Positions 1-8,134 of a DNA stretch of 64,000 nt are shown one piece after another. Origin of the DNA: Micromonospora sp. LH3U1 (GTDB lineage: Bacteria; Actinomycetota; Actinomycetes; Mycobacteriales; Micromonosporaceae). A program made the position numbers and the translations under genes. The stretch is from assembly GCF_028475105.1 (NCBI RefSeq), contig NZ_CP116936.1:4029501-4093500 (forward strand). Reading direction: 5' to 3'. The notes beneath the pieces were generated by a model. That model was not told the origin of the DNA. It worked only from the letters and a program-made list of their open reading frames with translations, and ran no database searches. How positions within the stretch are numbered: the stretch's first letter is position 1; each line of letters begins with the position of its first letter.

Positions 1-57
1 GATCTGCGGGATCGTCGAGCGCGATGGCGCTGGCTAGGCTGGCCGGGGAGGTGGCCG

Positions 58-750
58 GTGGCGCAGCGGGTGCTCGTGGTCGACGACGATCGGACCGTCA
101 GCGACGTGGTCTGCCGCTACCTGGAGCACGCCGGGTACGACGTGAGCCACGTCGGGGACGGGCTCGCCGCCCTGGACGCCGTACAGGACCGGGCGCCGCA
201 CCTGGTGGTCCTGGACCTGATGTTGCCGGGGCTGGACGGCCTGCAGGTGTGCCGGCGGTTGCGGGAGCGGCCGGACGGCGTACCCATCATCATGTTGACC
301 GCGCGTGGCGACGAGGCGGATCGGGTGCTCGGCCTGCAACTGGGCGCCGACGACTACCTGGGCAAGCCGTTCTCCCCGCGTGAGCTGGTGTTGCGTGTCG
401 GTTCGGTGCTGCGCCGGGCCGGGGAGCCGGCCGCGCCGGCGGCCGAGTTGCTGGCCGACGCGGGGCTGGAGGTGGCCACCGGGCCACGGGTCGCCCGGCT
501 GCACGGCGTCGAGCTGGCCCTGACGCTGCGCGAGTTCGACCTGTTGGCGCACCTGATGCGACACCCGAGGCGGGCGTTTCGCCGCACCGAGCTGCTGGAA
601 CGGGTGTGGGGATGGAACTTCGGTGACCAGTCCACCGTGACGGTCCACGTGCGGCGGCTGCGGGAGAAGATCGAGGACGACCCGGCCGAGCCCCGTCGGA
701 TCGTCACGGTGTGGGGCGTGGGTTACCGGTACGAGCCCGCCGGTGCGTGA
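58..750 (+). CDS. OmpR/PhoB-family response regulator
   Basis: Cytoplasmic DNA-binding response regulator of 230 aa. It has an N-terminal receiver domain with the acidic pair near residues 9-11, the phosphoacceptor Asp53 in VLDLMLPGLDG, and the conserved Lys in the LGKPFSP motif. A winged-helix trans_reg_C domain follows (LTLREFDLLAHL, then TVTVHVRRLREKIEDDP near the end). The start is GTG. The gene overlaps the following kinase gene by 8 bp, so the two are surely co-translated as a two-component pair. Members of this family often bind 11-bp-spaced direct repeats. Two near-identical elements of that type lie at 3867-3883 and 8029-8045, making the neighbouring biosynthetic genes its likely targets (inference). 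Confidence 0.95.
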   Translation: MAQRVLVVDDDRTVSDVVCRYLEHAGYDVSHVGDGLAALDAVQDRAPHLVVLDLMLPGLDGLQVCRRLRERPDGVPIIMLTARGDEADRVLGLQLGADDYLGKPFSPRELVLRVGSVLRRAGEPAAPAAELLADAGLEVATGPRVARLHGVELALTLREFDLLAHLMRHPRRAFRRTELLERVWGWNFGDQSTVTVHVRRLREKIEDDPAEPRRIVTVWGVGYRYEPAGA

Positions 751-1756
751 CCTCGCGCTGATCTTCGGGGCGGCGCTCGCGGCGGCACTCGGCGTGGGCC
801 TGCTCGGGGCGTTGACCCTGCGACTGCTGCGCCACCGGTCGATCACCGTGCACGTGTGCGTCCTGCTCACGGTCACCGTGGCCGCCGTGGTGGCCGGTGT
901 GGTGGTGGTCGCCCAGGCGATGTTCCTGTCTCCACACGATCTCCAGGTCGTGCTGCTCACGGTGGCCGCCGCGGCGGTGGTGAGCCTCGGCGTGGGTTGG
1001 TATTTCGGGCGCCGGCTGGCGACGGCCGCCGTCTGGGCGGATCAGGCCCGGGAGCGGGAACGGCGAGTCGAGAAGGGCCGCCGCGACCTGGTCGCCTGGG
1101 TGTCGCACGACCTGCGTACGCCGCTGGCGGGGCTGCGGGCGATGGCCGAGGCGCTGGAGGACCGGGTGGTCGACGATCCGGCGACGGTCGCCGAGTACCA
1201 CCGGCGCATCCGCGCGCAGACCGACCGGATGACCCGGCTCGTCGACGACCTGTTCGAGCTGTCCCGGATCAACGCGGGGGCACTGCGGCTGACGCTGTCG
1301 GCGGTGCCGCTCGGCGAGGTGGTCTCCGACGCCTGGGCCGGCACCGCGCCACTGGCCGAGGCCCGACGCATCCGCCTCGTGGCCGCCGAGTCGGGCTGGC
1401 CCACCGTGCTGGCCAGCGAGCCCGAGCTGGCCCGGGTGGTGGGCAACCTGCTGCTCAACGCCGTGCACTTCACCCCGAGCGACGGCACCGTCCGGGTGGA
1501 CGCCGGGCGTGACCGCGACGCCGCGTGGCTGGCGGTCGCCGACACCTGTGGCGGCATTCCCGAGGACGACCTGCCGCGACTGTTCGACGTGGCGTTCCGG
1601 GGCGAGCCGGCGCGTACGCCCCGCCCGGGTGGGGAGGGCTCCGGCGGGCTGGGCCTGGCGATCGTGCGGGGCCTGGTCGAGGCGCACGGTGGCCGGGTGG
1701 ACGTGCAGAACGTGGTCGGTGGCTGCCGTTTCGTGGTTCAGCTCCCGGCTGCCTGA
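743..1756 (+). CDS. Membrane sensor histidine kinase
   Basis: A 337-aa partner kinase of the upstream response regulator. Three hydrophobic segments lie at about residues 5-27, 37-60 and 68-90, followed by a short HAMP-like linker. The HisKA dimerisation motif WVSHDLRTPLAGL has phospho-accepting His122. The HATPase_c domain shows the N box (NLLLNAVHFTPSDG), the G1 box (VADTCGGIPEDDL) and a G2 box (GLGLAIVRGLVEAHGG). There is almost no extracytoplasmic loop, so the signal is probably sensed in the membrane or inside the cell. The GTG start overlaps the regulator gene by 8 bp. It ends 12 bp before the convergent methyltransferase gene. Confidence 0.94.
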   Translation: MRDLALIFGAALAAALGVGLLGALTLRLLRHRSITVHVCVLLTVTVAAVVAGVVVVAQAMFLSPHDLQVVLLTVAAAAVVSLGVGWYFGRRLATAAVWADQARERERRVEKGRRDLVAWVSHDLRTPLAGLRAMAEALEDRVVDDPATVAEYHRRIRAQTDRMTRLVDDLFELSRINAGALRLTLSAVPLGEVVSDAWAGTAPLAEARRIRLVAAESGWPTVLASEPELARVVGNLLLNAVHFTPSDGTVRVDAGRDRDAAWLAVADTCGGIPEDDLPRLFDVAFRGEPARTPRPGGEGSGGLGLAIVRGLVEAHGGRVDVQNVVGGCRFVVQLPAA

Positions 1757-1768
1757 CCGTTGGCGTCG

Positions 1769-2473
1769 TCAGCGGCCCGGCCCCAGTTCGCCGAACCAGC
1801 GCCGGCCCTGCCGGAACACCTCCCGCACGACCAGCCCGGCTGCACTGGCGACCGGGTGGACGGCGCGTACGTCGAGCCGGGCCCACCGGAACGCCGGTCC
1901 CAGCAGCAACCGGCCGGCACGGTGCGCGGCGGCGACGCGGGCCTGGCCCTGCCAGAGCCCGGCACCGGGCGACTCCAGCTCGACCAGCACCGTGCCGCCG
2001 GGTACGAGCAGCTCCCGGCACCGGCGCAGCAACGCGACCGGCTCGCCGCCGATGCCGATGTTGCCGTCGATCAGCACGGCGTGCGTCCACCGGCCCTCAC
2101 CGGGCAGCGCGTCGAACAGGTCCCGGTGCAGCGCCACCGCCCCTCGGGCCCGCGTCAGCCGCACCGCCACCGCCGAGATGTCCACGCCGACAGCCGTCAA
2201 CCCGGCCCGGGCCAGCGCGACGGTGAGCCGGCCCGGCCCGCAGCCGAGGTCGAGCGTCGGCCCGACACAGCGGGTGACCAGCCCGGCGACCGCCGGCTCG
2301 GCCGGGCCGTGCCAGCGGTCCACCGGCAGCGGGCTGCGGACACCGTCGCCGTACATCAGCCACCGCCCGCCAGCCGAACGTTGGGCGAGTACGGCACCGA
2401 ACCCGTCCACCCCGACGCCCCCGGACGGCCCGTCGGGAACGGCGACCCGCAGGGGCGTGTCGACCGGGTTCAC
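1769..2473 (-). CDS. Class I SAM-dependent methyltransferase
   Basis: A 234-aa protein if it begins at the GTG whose last bases form the GTGA overlap with the stop of the upstream gene; a longer upstream extension reads as non-coding. The SAM-binding motif I is TLDLGCGPGRLTVALA, followed by an acidic motif II (VGVDIS) and a motif around VLIDGNIGIGG. The substrate is not recognisable. It is the last gene of a leftward, translationally coupled trio with a DUF2064 transferase and a GT2 glycosyltransferase, which suggests methylation of a glycosylated product. Confidence 0.85.
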   Translation of the reverse strand: MNPVDTPLRVAVPDGPSGGVGVDGFGAVLAQRSAGGRWLMYGDGVRSPLPVDRWHGPAEPAVAGLVTRCVGPTLDLGCGPGRLTVALARAGLTAVGVDISAVAVRLTRARGAVALHRDLFDALPGEGRWTHAVLIDGNIGIGGEPVALLRRCRELLVPGGTVLVELESPGAGLWQGQARVAAAHRAGRLLLGPAFRWARLDVRAVHPVASAAGLVVREVFRQGRRWFGELGPGR

Positions 2474-3149
2474 CGTCGGCCGCCCGGCACCAGGGTGAGC
2501 CGGACCGCCGCGACCTGCCGGGCGAACCGACCACCGGGCACCTCGACCGCCACCGCGAGCGCGTCGGGCCACTCGTCGACGTCGCGCAGCATCGGCAGCG
2601 GCGCGGTGCGCAGCCCTCGCCCGGTCAACGCCCCCCACGTGTCGCGGCCCGTGTCGGGCGTCGACATCCGCACCGCCCGCAGCACCGTCGCGTGTCGGGG
2701 GTCGCGCAGGCCCAGCGACCACCAGCCTCCGTCGCGCGCACGGCCGAGGACCGCGTCGGCGGCACGCAACCGGCGGACCGCGGTGGCCAGCCGGGCCGGG
2801 GTCACCTGCGGGGTGTCCATCCCGATCTGGAGCACCGGCCGGCCCGGGTACGCGGCCGCCACCTCGGCGTACGCGTTGGCAAGCCGGTCGCCGAGCCCCA
2901 CGCCCCGCTGCTCCAGCACCGGCCAGCCGGCCAGCGCGGTGGTCAACTCGGCGGCGTCCTCCGCTTCGGCCAACCGGCCCGCGCAGGCCAGGACGGGGGT
3001 TGCCCCGGGGTGGCGCGGACCGCGTCGAGGGTGTCGCGTAGCGCGGCGGCGGCGATCCGGGCCGCCTGCGCGGCGGTGGCGGGCGGGCAGAGCCGGGTCT
3101 TCACCGCCCCGGGTATCGGCGCCTTGGCGACCACCAGCAGGACCGTCAC
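2470..3149 (-). pseudogene. DUF2064 (TIGR04282-type) nucleotidyl/glycosyl transferase, frameshifted
   Basis: This is a CofC/GT-A-like transferase of the rSAM/selenodomain-associated transferase 1 family. The N-terminal part (GTG start at 3149) reads LLVVAKAPIPGAVKTRLCPP, the family hallmark, up to RDTLDAVRATPG. The C-terminal part, with IGMDTPQVTPARL and ARDGGWWSLGL, lies in another frame ending at 2470. Adding one base in the G/C run at about 2995-3006 joins the two into a full-length protein of about 225 aa. GTGA overlaps couple it to the GT2 gene upstream and the methyltransferase gene downstream, as expected for an intact gene. A sequencing error is therefore as likely as true decay. Confidence 0.8.
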
Positions 3150-3820
3150 CGCGGGCCGTCCACGGCGCGCAGAACTCCGGCGAAGTCGCGGGTGGCGCGC
3201 AGGGTGCCCCGGACCGAACCGGAGACCTTGGAACGGGTGCCGGCGGCTCGGGGCGCGTAGGTGACGTCCTGCTCGTGGATTCGCCAGCCGGCGGCGGCGG
3301 CCCGGATCAGCAGTTCGAGTGGGTAGCCGAAGGCCCGGTCGGTGACCCCGAGTGCGAGCAGCCCGTCGCGACGGGCCACCCGGATCGGGCTGAGATCCCA
3401 CAGGGGTACGCCCCGACGGCGCAGCAACGCGGCGACCAGCGCGGTGCCGGCACGGGCGTGCCACGGCCAGACCCCGGCGCCGACCGGCCGGCGCCGGCCC
3501 ACGCTGAGATCCGCCGTACCGGCTGCCACGGGGGCGACCAGCGCGGGCAGTTCGGCGGGGTCGAACGAGCCGTCGGCGTCGAGGACGCAGACCAGCTCAC
3601 CGTCGGCCGCCTCCAGGCCGGCGTGGACCGCCGCGCCGTAGCCACGGCGGGGCTCGTGGACCACCCGGGCACCATGTCGGGCAGCCACCTCGGGCGAGCC
3701 GTCCCGGGACCCGTTGTCCACCACGATGGCCCGGTAGCCGGGCGGCAGTGCGGTGAGTACGCCGGGCAGGGCGGCCGCCTCGTCCAGGCAGGGCAGCACC
3801 ACGTCGATCTGAGTCGGCAT
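3146..3820 (-). CDS. Family 2 glycosyltransferase
   Basis: A 224-aa GT-A fold enzyme. It starts at MPTQIDVVLPCLDEAAAL, and the longer upstream frame is low-complexity. It has the nucleotide-sugar site VDNGSRDGSPEVA and the metal-binding DAD motif in CVLDADGSFDPAEL, and lacks membrane segments. It is the first gene of the leftward trio GT2-DUF2064-methyltransferase, with a GTGA overlap to the next gene. Its promoter region is shared with the divergent membrane protein at 3966 and contains the CTTACC direct repeat at 3867-3883. Homologues move sugars onto polyprenyl or small-molecule acceptors; the acceptor here is unknown. Confidence 0.9.
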   Translation of the reverse strand: MPTQIDVVLPCLDEAAALPGVLTALPPGYRAIVVDNGSRDGSPEVAARHGARVVHEPRRGYGAAVHAGLEAADGELVCVLDADGSFDPAELPALVAPVAAGTADLSVGRRRPVGAGVWPWHARAGTALVAALLRRRGVPLWDLSPIRVARRDGLLALGVTDRAFGYPLELLIRAAAAGWRIHEQDVTYAPRAAGTRSKVSGSVRGTLRATRDFAGVLRAVDGPR

Positions 3821-3866
3821 ACCGCCGACGCTAGGACGGCACTCGGGCGGTGGAGGCCGGAATCTG

Positions 3867-3901
3867 CTTACCGAACACTTACCACCTGCGCATTTCTTAC
3901 C
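3867..3901. promoter_or_regulatory. Direct-repeat operator between GT2 and GT-C genes
   Basis: CTTACCGAACACTTACC (3867-3883) contains two CTTACC half-sites exactly 11 bp apart, and a third CTTACC lies at 3896-3901. Eleven-bp direct repeats are the usual binding pattern of OmpR/PhoB regulators. An almost identical element, on the opposite strand, occurs in the divergent region at 8029-8045. The regulator encoded at 58-750 is the obvious candidate to bind both (inference). Confidence 0.55.
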
Positions 3902-3965
3902 GTCCGGTGACGGGCCGGCCGTTCCGCTCCGCAGCGGCCAACGCTCGCCGTACCGTCCGAGGGTC

Positions 3966-5372
3966 ATGACCTCGACCACCGCTCCCCCTGCCACCCCCGG
4001 ACGGACGCCGACCCGCCGCTCTCCCGGCGACGTGCTGGTGCTGGGCGTGGAGGTGGCGCTGCTCGCGACGGCCGTGCTGGTGGGGGCGCTGCTGAACGCC
4101 CGCGGCACCGGCCTGTACGCCGACGCCGCCCCGCTCTACGGGACCTGGGGACCGCACGTCGGCTGGGGCAGCCCGGCCGCGCTGCTGGTCGCGATCGCGG
4201 TGGTGGGCTGGGGTACGCGGTGGGCCCGGACCGCCCGGTGGGGCGTCCTTCTGGTCACCGGGTGGATGGCCGCCGTGGCGTGGACGGTGGCGTTGGCCCT
4301 GGTGGACGGCTGGTCGACGGGGCTGGCCCGGCGGCTCACCCCACAGGCCGAGTATCTGCACGAGGTCCCCGGGGTCACCGACATCCCGGCGATGCTGGCC
4401 GGGTTCACCGACCGGATCCTGGACTTCCAGCCGGACGCCTGGTCCACCCACACCGCGGGGCATCCCCCGGGCGCGCTGTTGATCTTCGTCTGGCTGGACC
4501 GGGTCGGCCTGGGTGGGGGCGCCGCCGCCGGGCTGGCCTGCGTGCTGGTCGGGGCCACGGTGGCGGTGACCGTGCCGGTGACTCTGCGGGCGCTCGGCGC
4601 GGCCGATGCGGCCCGCGCGGTCATCCCGTTCCTGGTGCTGCTACCGGGTGCGGTCTGGGTGGGCGCCTCCGCCGACGGGATCTTCGCCGCCGTGGTCGCC
4701 GCCGGCCTGGCCCTGCTGGCCGTGGGCGGTCGGGCCACCGCCGCGGTCGGCGGCGCGATGCTCGGCTTCGCGCTACACCTGTCGTACGGATTCCTGCTGG
4801 TCGGAGTGTTGGCGCTGACCGTGCTGGCGCTGCGCCGTACCCACCGGTGGGGCGCGCTGCTCGCGGCCTGCGCCGGGGTGGCCGCCGTGACCGGGGTGTT
4901 CGTCGCCGCCGGTTTTCAGTGGTGGGTCGGCTACCAGTTGGTGGTCGAGCGGTACTACCAGGGCTGGGCGGCCGACCGCCCGTACGGCTACTGGGTGTGG
5001 GCCAACCTGGCCGCGCTGCTGCTCAGCGCCGGGCCGGTGCTCGGGCCGGCGCTGCGCCGGGCGCTGGTCGCCAGGTCGCAGTGGCCGCCGCCGCGCGGTT
5101 GGCGGGCCGTCGGCCGGCTGGCCATGTCGGCGGCAGCGGCGGTACGCGGCGCCGGCCCGACTGTGCTGCTACCGCTGGCGGCCGGGGTCGCGGTGCTCGG
5201 CGCGGACCTGTCCGGACTGAGCAAGGCCGAGGTGGAGCGGATCTGGTTGCCGTTCGTCGTGTGGCTGCTGGTGGCCACCGCCTGGTTGCCGGCGGGATCG
5301 CGGCGCTGGTGGCTGGCCGGGCAGGCGGCTACCGCGCTGGCGGTGAACCACCTGCTCTGGACGGTGTCGTAG
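3966..5372 (+). CDS. Polytopic membrane protein, probable GT-C-type glycosyltransferase
   Basis: A 468-aa integral membrane protein with about 11-12 hydrophobic helices. A large extracytoplasmic loop (about residues 105-165) follows the first helices and carries the STHTAGHPPGALLIF motif. A HPPG-type signature at this position is seen in GT-C fold, polyprenol-phosphate-sugar-dependent transferases such as the ArnT/mannosyltransferase group. That family assignment is inference from topology and motif only. The gene is transcribed away from the GT2 gene and shares its control region. GAGGG lies just before the ATG, and a strong hairpin follows the stop. Confidence 0.75.
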   Translation: MTSTTAPPATPGRTPTRRSPGDVLVLGVEVALLATAVLVGALLNARGTGLYADAAPLYGTWGPHVGWGSPAALLVAIAVVGWGTRWARTARWGVLLVTGWMAAVAWTVALALVDGWSTGLARRLTPQAEYLHEVPGVTDIPAMLAGFTDRILDFQPDAWSTHTAGHPPGALLIFVWLDRVGLGGGAAAGLACVLVGATVAVTVPVTLRALGAADAARAVIPFLVLLPGAVWVGASADGIFAAVVAAGLALLAVGGRATAAVGGAMLGFALHLSYGFLLVGVLALTVLALRRTHRWGALLAACAGVAAVTGVFVAAGFQWWVGYQLVVERYYQGWAADRPYGYWVWANLAALLLSAGPVLGPALRRALVARSQWPPPRGWRAVGRLAMSAAAAVRGAGPTVLLPLAAGVAVLGADLSGLSKAEVERIWLPFVVWLLVATAWLPAGSRRWWLAGQAATALAVNHLLWTVS

Positions 5373-5399
5373 CAGCCGTTGGGCTCTCCCAACGGCTGC
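5372..5399. terminator. Bidirectional hairpin terminator
   Basis: A perfect 12-bp stem (GCAGCCGTTGGG with its complement) and a CTCT loop lie directly at the stop of the GT-C-like gene, between it and the convergent NmrA-like gene. Confidence 0.75.
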
Positions 5400-5425
5400 C
5401 CGACGGCGAAACCGGTCAGCGGGGA

Positions 5426-6313
5426 CTACTGCCCGGTCGTCCGACCTTCCAGGACGCGGTCCCAGTCGACCGTCCGGGCCCACTCGGCGTAGCTGTGCCA
5501 GGCCACCTCCGGGTACCTGGCACGCAGCTCGTCGATGTCGACGAAGTCGGTGTTCACCTCGAAGCGCTGGAACATGTCGGCAATCTCGTCGCCGGCCCAC
5601 TGACGGACCTGACCCAACGGCATCTGCTGGTACGGGATCTCGCGGCCGAGCACGTCGCTGAGGATTCGGGCCGCCTCTGCGCCGGTGACCCGGTCGGAAG
5701 CGATGTCAATCCGTTCGCCGGCAAACCGGTCCGGGTGCTCGATGGCGTGCACGGCGAGGCCTGCGATGTCCCGTACGGTCACCTGGTCCAGCGGCTTGCC
5801 GGCAGAGAGTGGGTTGGCCAGGACGCCGTCGGTCAGGCGGCTGAACCCGACGTTGAGGACGTTCTCCATGAAGTACACGGGCCCGAGGACGGTCGCCCGG
5901 ACTTCCTGATCCCGCAGATATGCCTCGACGAGCTGCTTGCTGTCGGCATGGTCGAGATCGGTCTCCACCATCCGATCGGCACCGCGCACGGATGAGTAGA
6001 CGAGGTGCGCGTCGACACGCGCCGCGACATCGGCCAGGAGGCACCCCTGGGCAACCTCCTCGTCCTTCCCGCCGGATCCGAATGGTACGGACAGGCCGAA
6101 GATCGCGTCGACGCCCTTGGCGGCGCCGGCAAGGGCCCCGGGGTCGGCCAGGTCGCCGGTTACGAGCCGGACTCCGGCGGTGGACAGCGCCACAGCGGAT
6201 GGCGGCTCGGGTGATCGCACGTAGGCGACGACGTCGTGGCCGTGCTTGAGCAGCAGTGTGGCGACGGCACCGCCCTGCTTGCCAGTGGCACCGATGACGA
6301 GAACGTTGGCCAT
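5426..6313 (-). CDS. NmrA-like NAD(P)-binding protein, SoxR-controlled
   Basis: A 295-aa atypical short-chain dehydrogenase. The N-terminal Rossmann motif is VIGATGKQGGAVATLLL (GxxGxxG), with an HDVVAYVRSP strand that favours NADP. It has a VYSSVRGAD region where classical SDRs have the catalytic Ser, but no YxxxK, as in NmrA/HSCARG redox sensors and quinone-reductase-like proteins. AGGGAG at 6321-6326 serves as ribosome binding site. It is divergent from soxR, and a consensus SoxR box sits in its promoter spacer. This fits the actinomycete SoxR regulon, which is made of NAD(P)-dependent oxidoreductases answering redox-active quinones or phenazines. Confidence 0.9.
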   Translation of the reverse strand: MANVLVIGATGKQGGAVATLLLKHGHDVVAYVRSPEPPSAVALSTAGVRLVTGDLADPGALAGAAKGVDAIFGLSVPFGSGGKDEEVAQGCLLADVAARVDAHLVYSSVRGADRMVETDLDHADSKQLVEAYLRDQEVRATVLGPVYFMENVLNVGFSRLTDGVLANPLSAGKPLDQVTVRDIAGLAVHAIEHPDRFAGERIDIASDRVTGAEAARILSDVLGREIPYQQMPLGQVRQWAGDEIADMFQRFEVNTDFVDIDELRARYPEVAWHSYAEWARTVDWDRVLEGRTTGQ

Positions 6314-6350
6314 GAGGGTGCTCCCTGCTTCGCGGTTCTGGACGCCGCCG

Positions 6351-6381
6351 ATTGTCTGGCCTCAACCTCTGTTGAGGTCAA
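6351..6381 (-). promoter_or_regulatory. SoxR-type promoter with 18-bp SoxR box
   Basis: CCTCAACCTCTGTTGAGG (6360-6377) is an 18-bp inverted repeat matching the classical SoxR box (CCTCAA-N6-TTGAGG). Read leftward, a -35 TTGACC (6376-6381) and a -10 GACAAT (6351-6356) flank it with a 19-bp spacer, the overlong spacer typical of MerR-family-activated promoters. It reads into the NmrA-like gene, whose start lies about 30 nt downstream of the expected transcription start. Confidence 0.85.
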
Positions 6382-6398
6382 GCTCTACGGTTGGTCCC

Positions 6399-6914
6399 AT
6401 GCCAAGGGCTCGCACCACGTTCCACGAACTCACCGTCGGGCAGGTTGCCGACCGCAGCGGCGTCGCGATCTCCGCGCTGCACTTCTACGAACGCAAGGGC
6501 CTCATCCGCAGCAGTCGGACAGCAAGCAACCAGCGCAGGTACAGTCGCGACACGCTCCGCCGGGTCGCGTTCATCCGTGCATCCCAACATGTTGGCATCT
6601 CGCTCACCGTGATTCGGAAGGCCATGGACCAACTGCCGAGCGAACGCACCCCGACGCGCGACGACTGGGCTCGCCTGTCCGCCGACTGGCGCAGCGTCCT
6701 CGACGCTCGCATCGCGCACCTGAAGGCACTTCGGGACGACCTGACCGCGTGCATCGGATGTGGCTGCCTGTCGCTGCGGGCCTGCCATCTGACCAATCCG
6801 CGCGACGTGTTGGGCCGTGAGGGTCCGGGCGCACGCCGCCTGCCATCGGCGGAACAAGGTCGAGATGGCGACCACGCGCGGCGGTCAGCGGACGAGCGCG
6901 GCCGACTCGCGTAG
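6399..6914 (+). CDS. soxR: Redox-sensing MerR-family regulator SoxR
   Basis: A 171-aa MerR-family activator. The winged helix-turn-helix (LTVGQVADRSGVAISALHFYERKGLI) is at the N-terminus, followed by a dimerisation helix. The [2Fe-2S] cluster-binding segment CIGCGCLSLRAC gives the four cysteines that define SoxR. The start at MPRARTTFHELTVGQ is chosen because upstream codons lie inside the operator. It is divergent from its presumed target, the NmrA-like gene. The last 30 bp overlap the 3' end of the convergent epimerase gene. It probably senses redox-cycling compounds, as in Streptomyces, rather than general superoxide. Confidence 0.93.
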   Translation: MPRARTTFHELTVGQVADRSGVAISALHFYERKGLIRSSRTASNQRRYSRDTLRRVAFIRASQHVGISLTVIRKAMDQLPSERTPTRDDWARLSADWRSVLDARIAHLKALRDDLTACIGCGCLSLRACHLTNPRDVLGREGPGARRLPSAEQGRDGDHARRSADERGRLA

Positions 6915-7958
6915 CGGGTCGGTGGCGAAGCCGACCACCCCTTCGGCGAAGCCGACCCGGGCGGTGTAACCGAGGAGGTCGGCGGCCCGGCGCGGGTCGG
7001 CCACCACGTGCCGCACATCGGCCGCCCGGGCACCGCCAACCACCTGCGGGGCTGGCCCGCCCATCGCCTCGGCCAGGGTGACCGCCAACTCCCCGACGGT
7101 GTGGGGCTCGCCCGAGCAGACGTTCACCGGCATCAGGGTGGCCGGCGGCGCGGTGTTGGTCAGGGCCAGCAGGTTGGCGCGCGCCACGTCGGTGACGTGC
7201 ACGAAGTCACGCCGTTGCCGGCCGTCCTCCAGCACCCGGGGGGCCTTCCCGGCGGCCAGCGCGGACCGGAAGATCGACGCGACCCCCGCGTACGGGGTGT
7301 CGCGGGGCATTCGGGGGCCGTAGACGTTGTGGTAGCGCAGCGCCCAGACCGTGCCGCTGGTCTGCCGGGCCCATGCCGCGGCCAGGTGTTCCTGGGCGAG
7401 TTTGCTCGCCGCGTACGTGCTGCGGGGTTCGAGTGGGGCGTCCTCGGGCACCAGCACCGGGTCGAGGCCGAGGTCGCAGCGCGGACAGGTCGGGTCGTAC
7501 CGGCCGACCGCCACGTCCTCGGGTCGTCGAGGCGCGGGACGCACCGTGCCGTGGCCGGGGCAGGTGTAGCGCCCCTCGCCGTAGACCACCATCGAGCTGG
7601 CCAGCACCAGGCGCCCGATCCCGGCTCGGTGCAGGGCCGCCAGCAGCACCGCCGTGCCGTAGTCGTTGTGCGTGACGTAGTCGGGAGCGTCCGACGGGTC
7701 CAGGCCGTGCCCGACCATCGCCGCCTGGTGGCAGACCGCGTCCACCCCGGTCAGGAGCCGGTCCAGCAGCGGGCCGTCGCGGACGTCGCCGCGTACCACG
7801 TCGTGCCGTCGCGACCAGGCGGGCAGTTCCCCGCCATGCGCCTGGGGCAGCAGCGCGTCCAGCGCCACCACCTGGTGTCCCTGCTCGACGAGCAGGTCGA
7901 CGACCTGCGATCCGATGAAGCCGGCCGCGCCGGTGACCAGTACCCGCATTCCGGTCAC
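6885..7958 (-). CDS. NAD-dependent epimerase/dehydratase with Cys-rich insertion
   Basis: A 357-aa extended SDR. The NAD site is VLVTGAAGFIGSQVVDLL. The catalytic Ser is in ASSMVVYGEG, and a YxxxK motif occurs in STYAASKLAQEH. The family feature LRYHNVYGP follows, so it acts on a nucleotide-sugar or similar hexose. An insertion right after the Ser region carries YTCPGHG and, about 27 residues later, DPTCPRCDL, which could form a zinc-binding knuckle not usual in GalE-type enzymes. The start is GTG at 7958 or the ATG nine bases inside. It is divergent from the molybdopterin oxidoreductase and shares the direct-repeat operator. Confidence 0.88.
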   Translation of the reverse strand: MTGMRVLVTGAAGFIGSQVVDLLVEQGHQVVALDALLPQAHGGELPAWSRRHDVVRGDVRDGPLLDRLLTGVDAVCHQAAMVGHGLDPSDAPDYVTHNDYGTAVLLAALHRAGIGRLVLASSMVVYGEGRYTCPGHGTVRPAPRRPEDVAVGRYDPTCPRCDLGLDPVLVPEDAPLEPRSTYAASKLAQEHLAAAWARQTSGTVWALRYHNVYGPRMPRDTPYAGVASIFRSALAAGKAPRVLEDGRQRRDFVHVTDVARANLLALTNTAPPATLMPVNVCSGEPHTVGELAVTLAEAMGGPAPQVVGGARAADVRHVVADPRRAADLLGYTARVGFAEGVVGFATDPLRESAALVR

Positions 7959-8028
7959 GGTAGGACGGTTCGGGTGCCCGGCGGGCCGGTTCGGGTGACC
8001 CGTAAGGAGTTCGCAACAGCTGGCGCCC

Positions 8029-8045
8029 GGTAAGCGTTCGGTAAT
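8029..8045. promoter_or_regulatory. Direct-repeat operator between epimerase and Mo-oxidoreductase genes
   Basis: GGTAAGCGTTCGGTAAT contains two GGTAA half-sites 11 bp apart. Its reverse complement contains TTACCGAACGCTTACC, which differs at one base of 16 from the element at 3868-3883. A weaker GTAAG...GTTCG copy lies at 8002-8013. It lies in the shared control region of two divergent genes and is the second proposed target of the OmpR-type regulator at 58-750. Confidence 0.55.
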
Positions 8046-8134
8046 GCGGCAAACCCGTCCGAGCCGTACCCGCGCGGTCTAGCCTGCCCGCAGTGCACCC
8101 GCCGCCGACCCACGGCAGCGAGGAAGGAGCCGCG

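Noticed and set aside
1760..3910. 716-codon plus-strand frame across the methyltransferase, DUF2064 and GT2 genes
   Set aside because: Arg/Pro/Ala low-complexity translation; the minus strand has three coupled genes with clear motifs.
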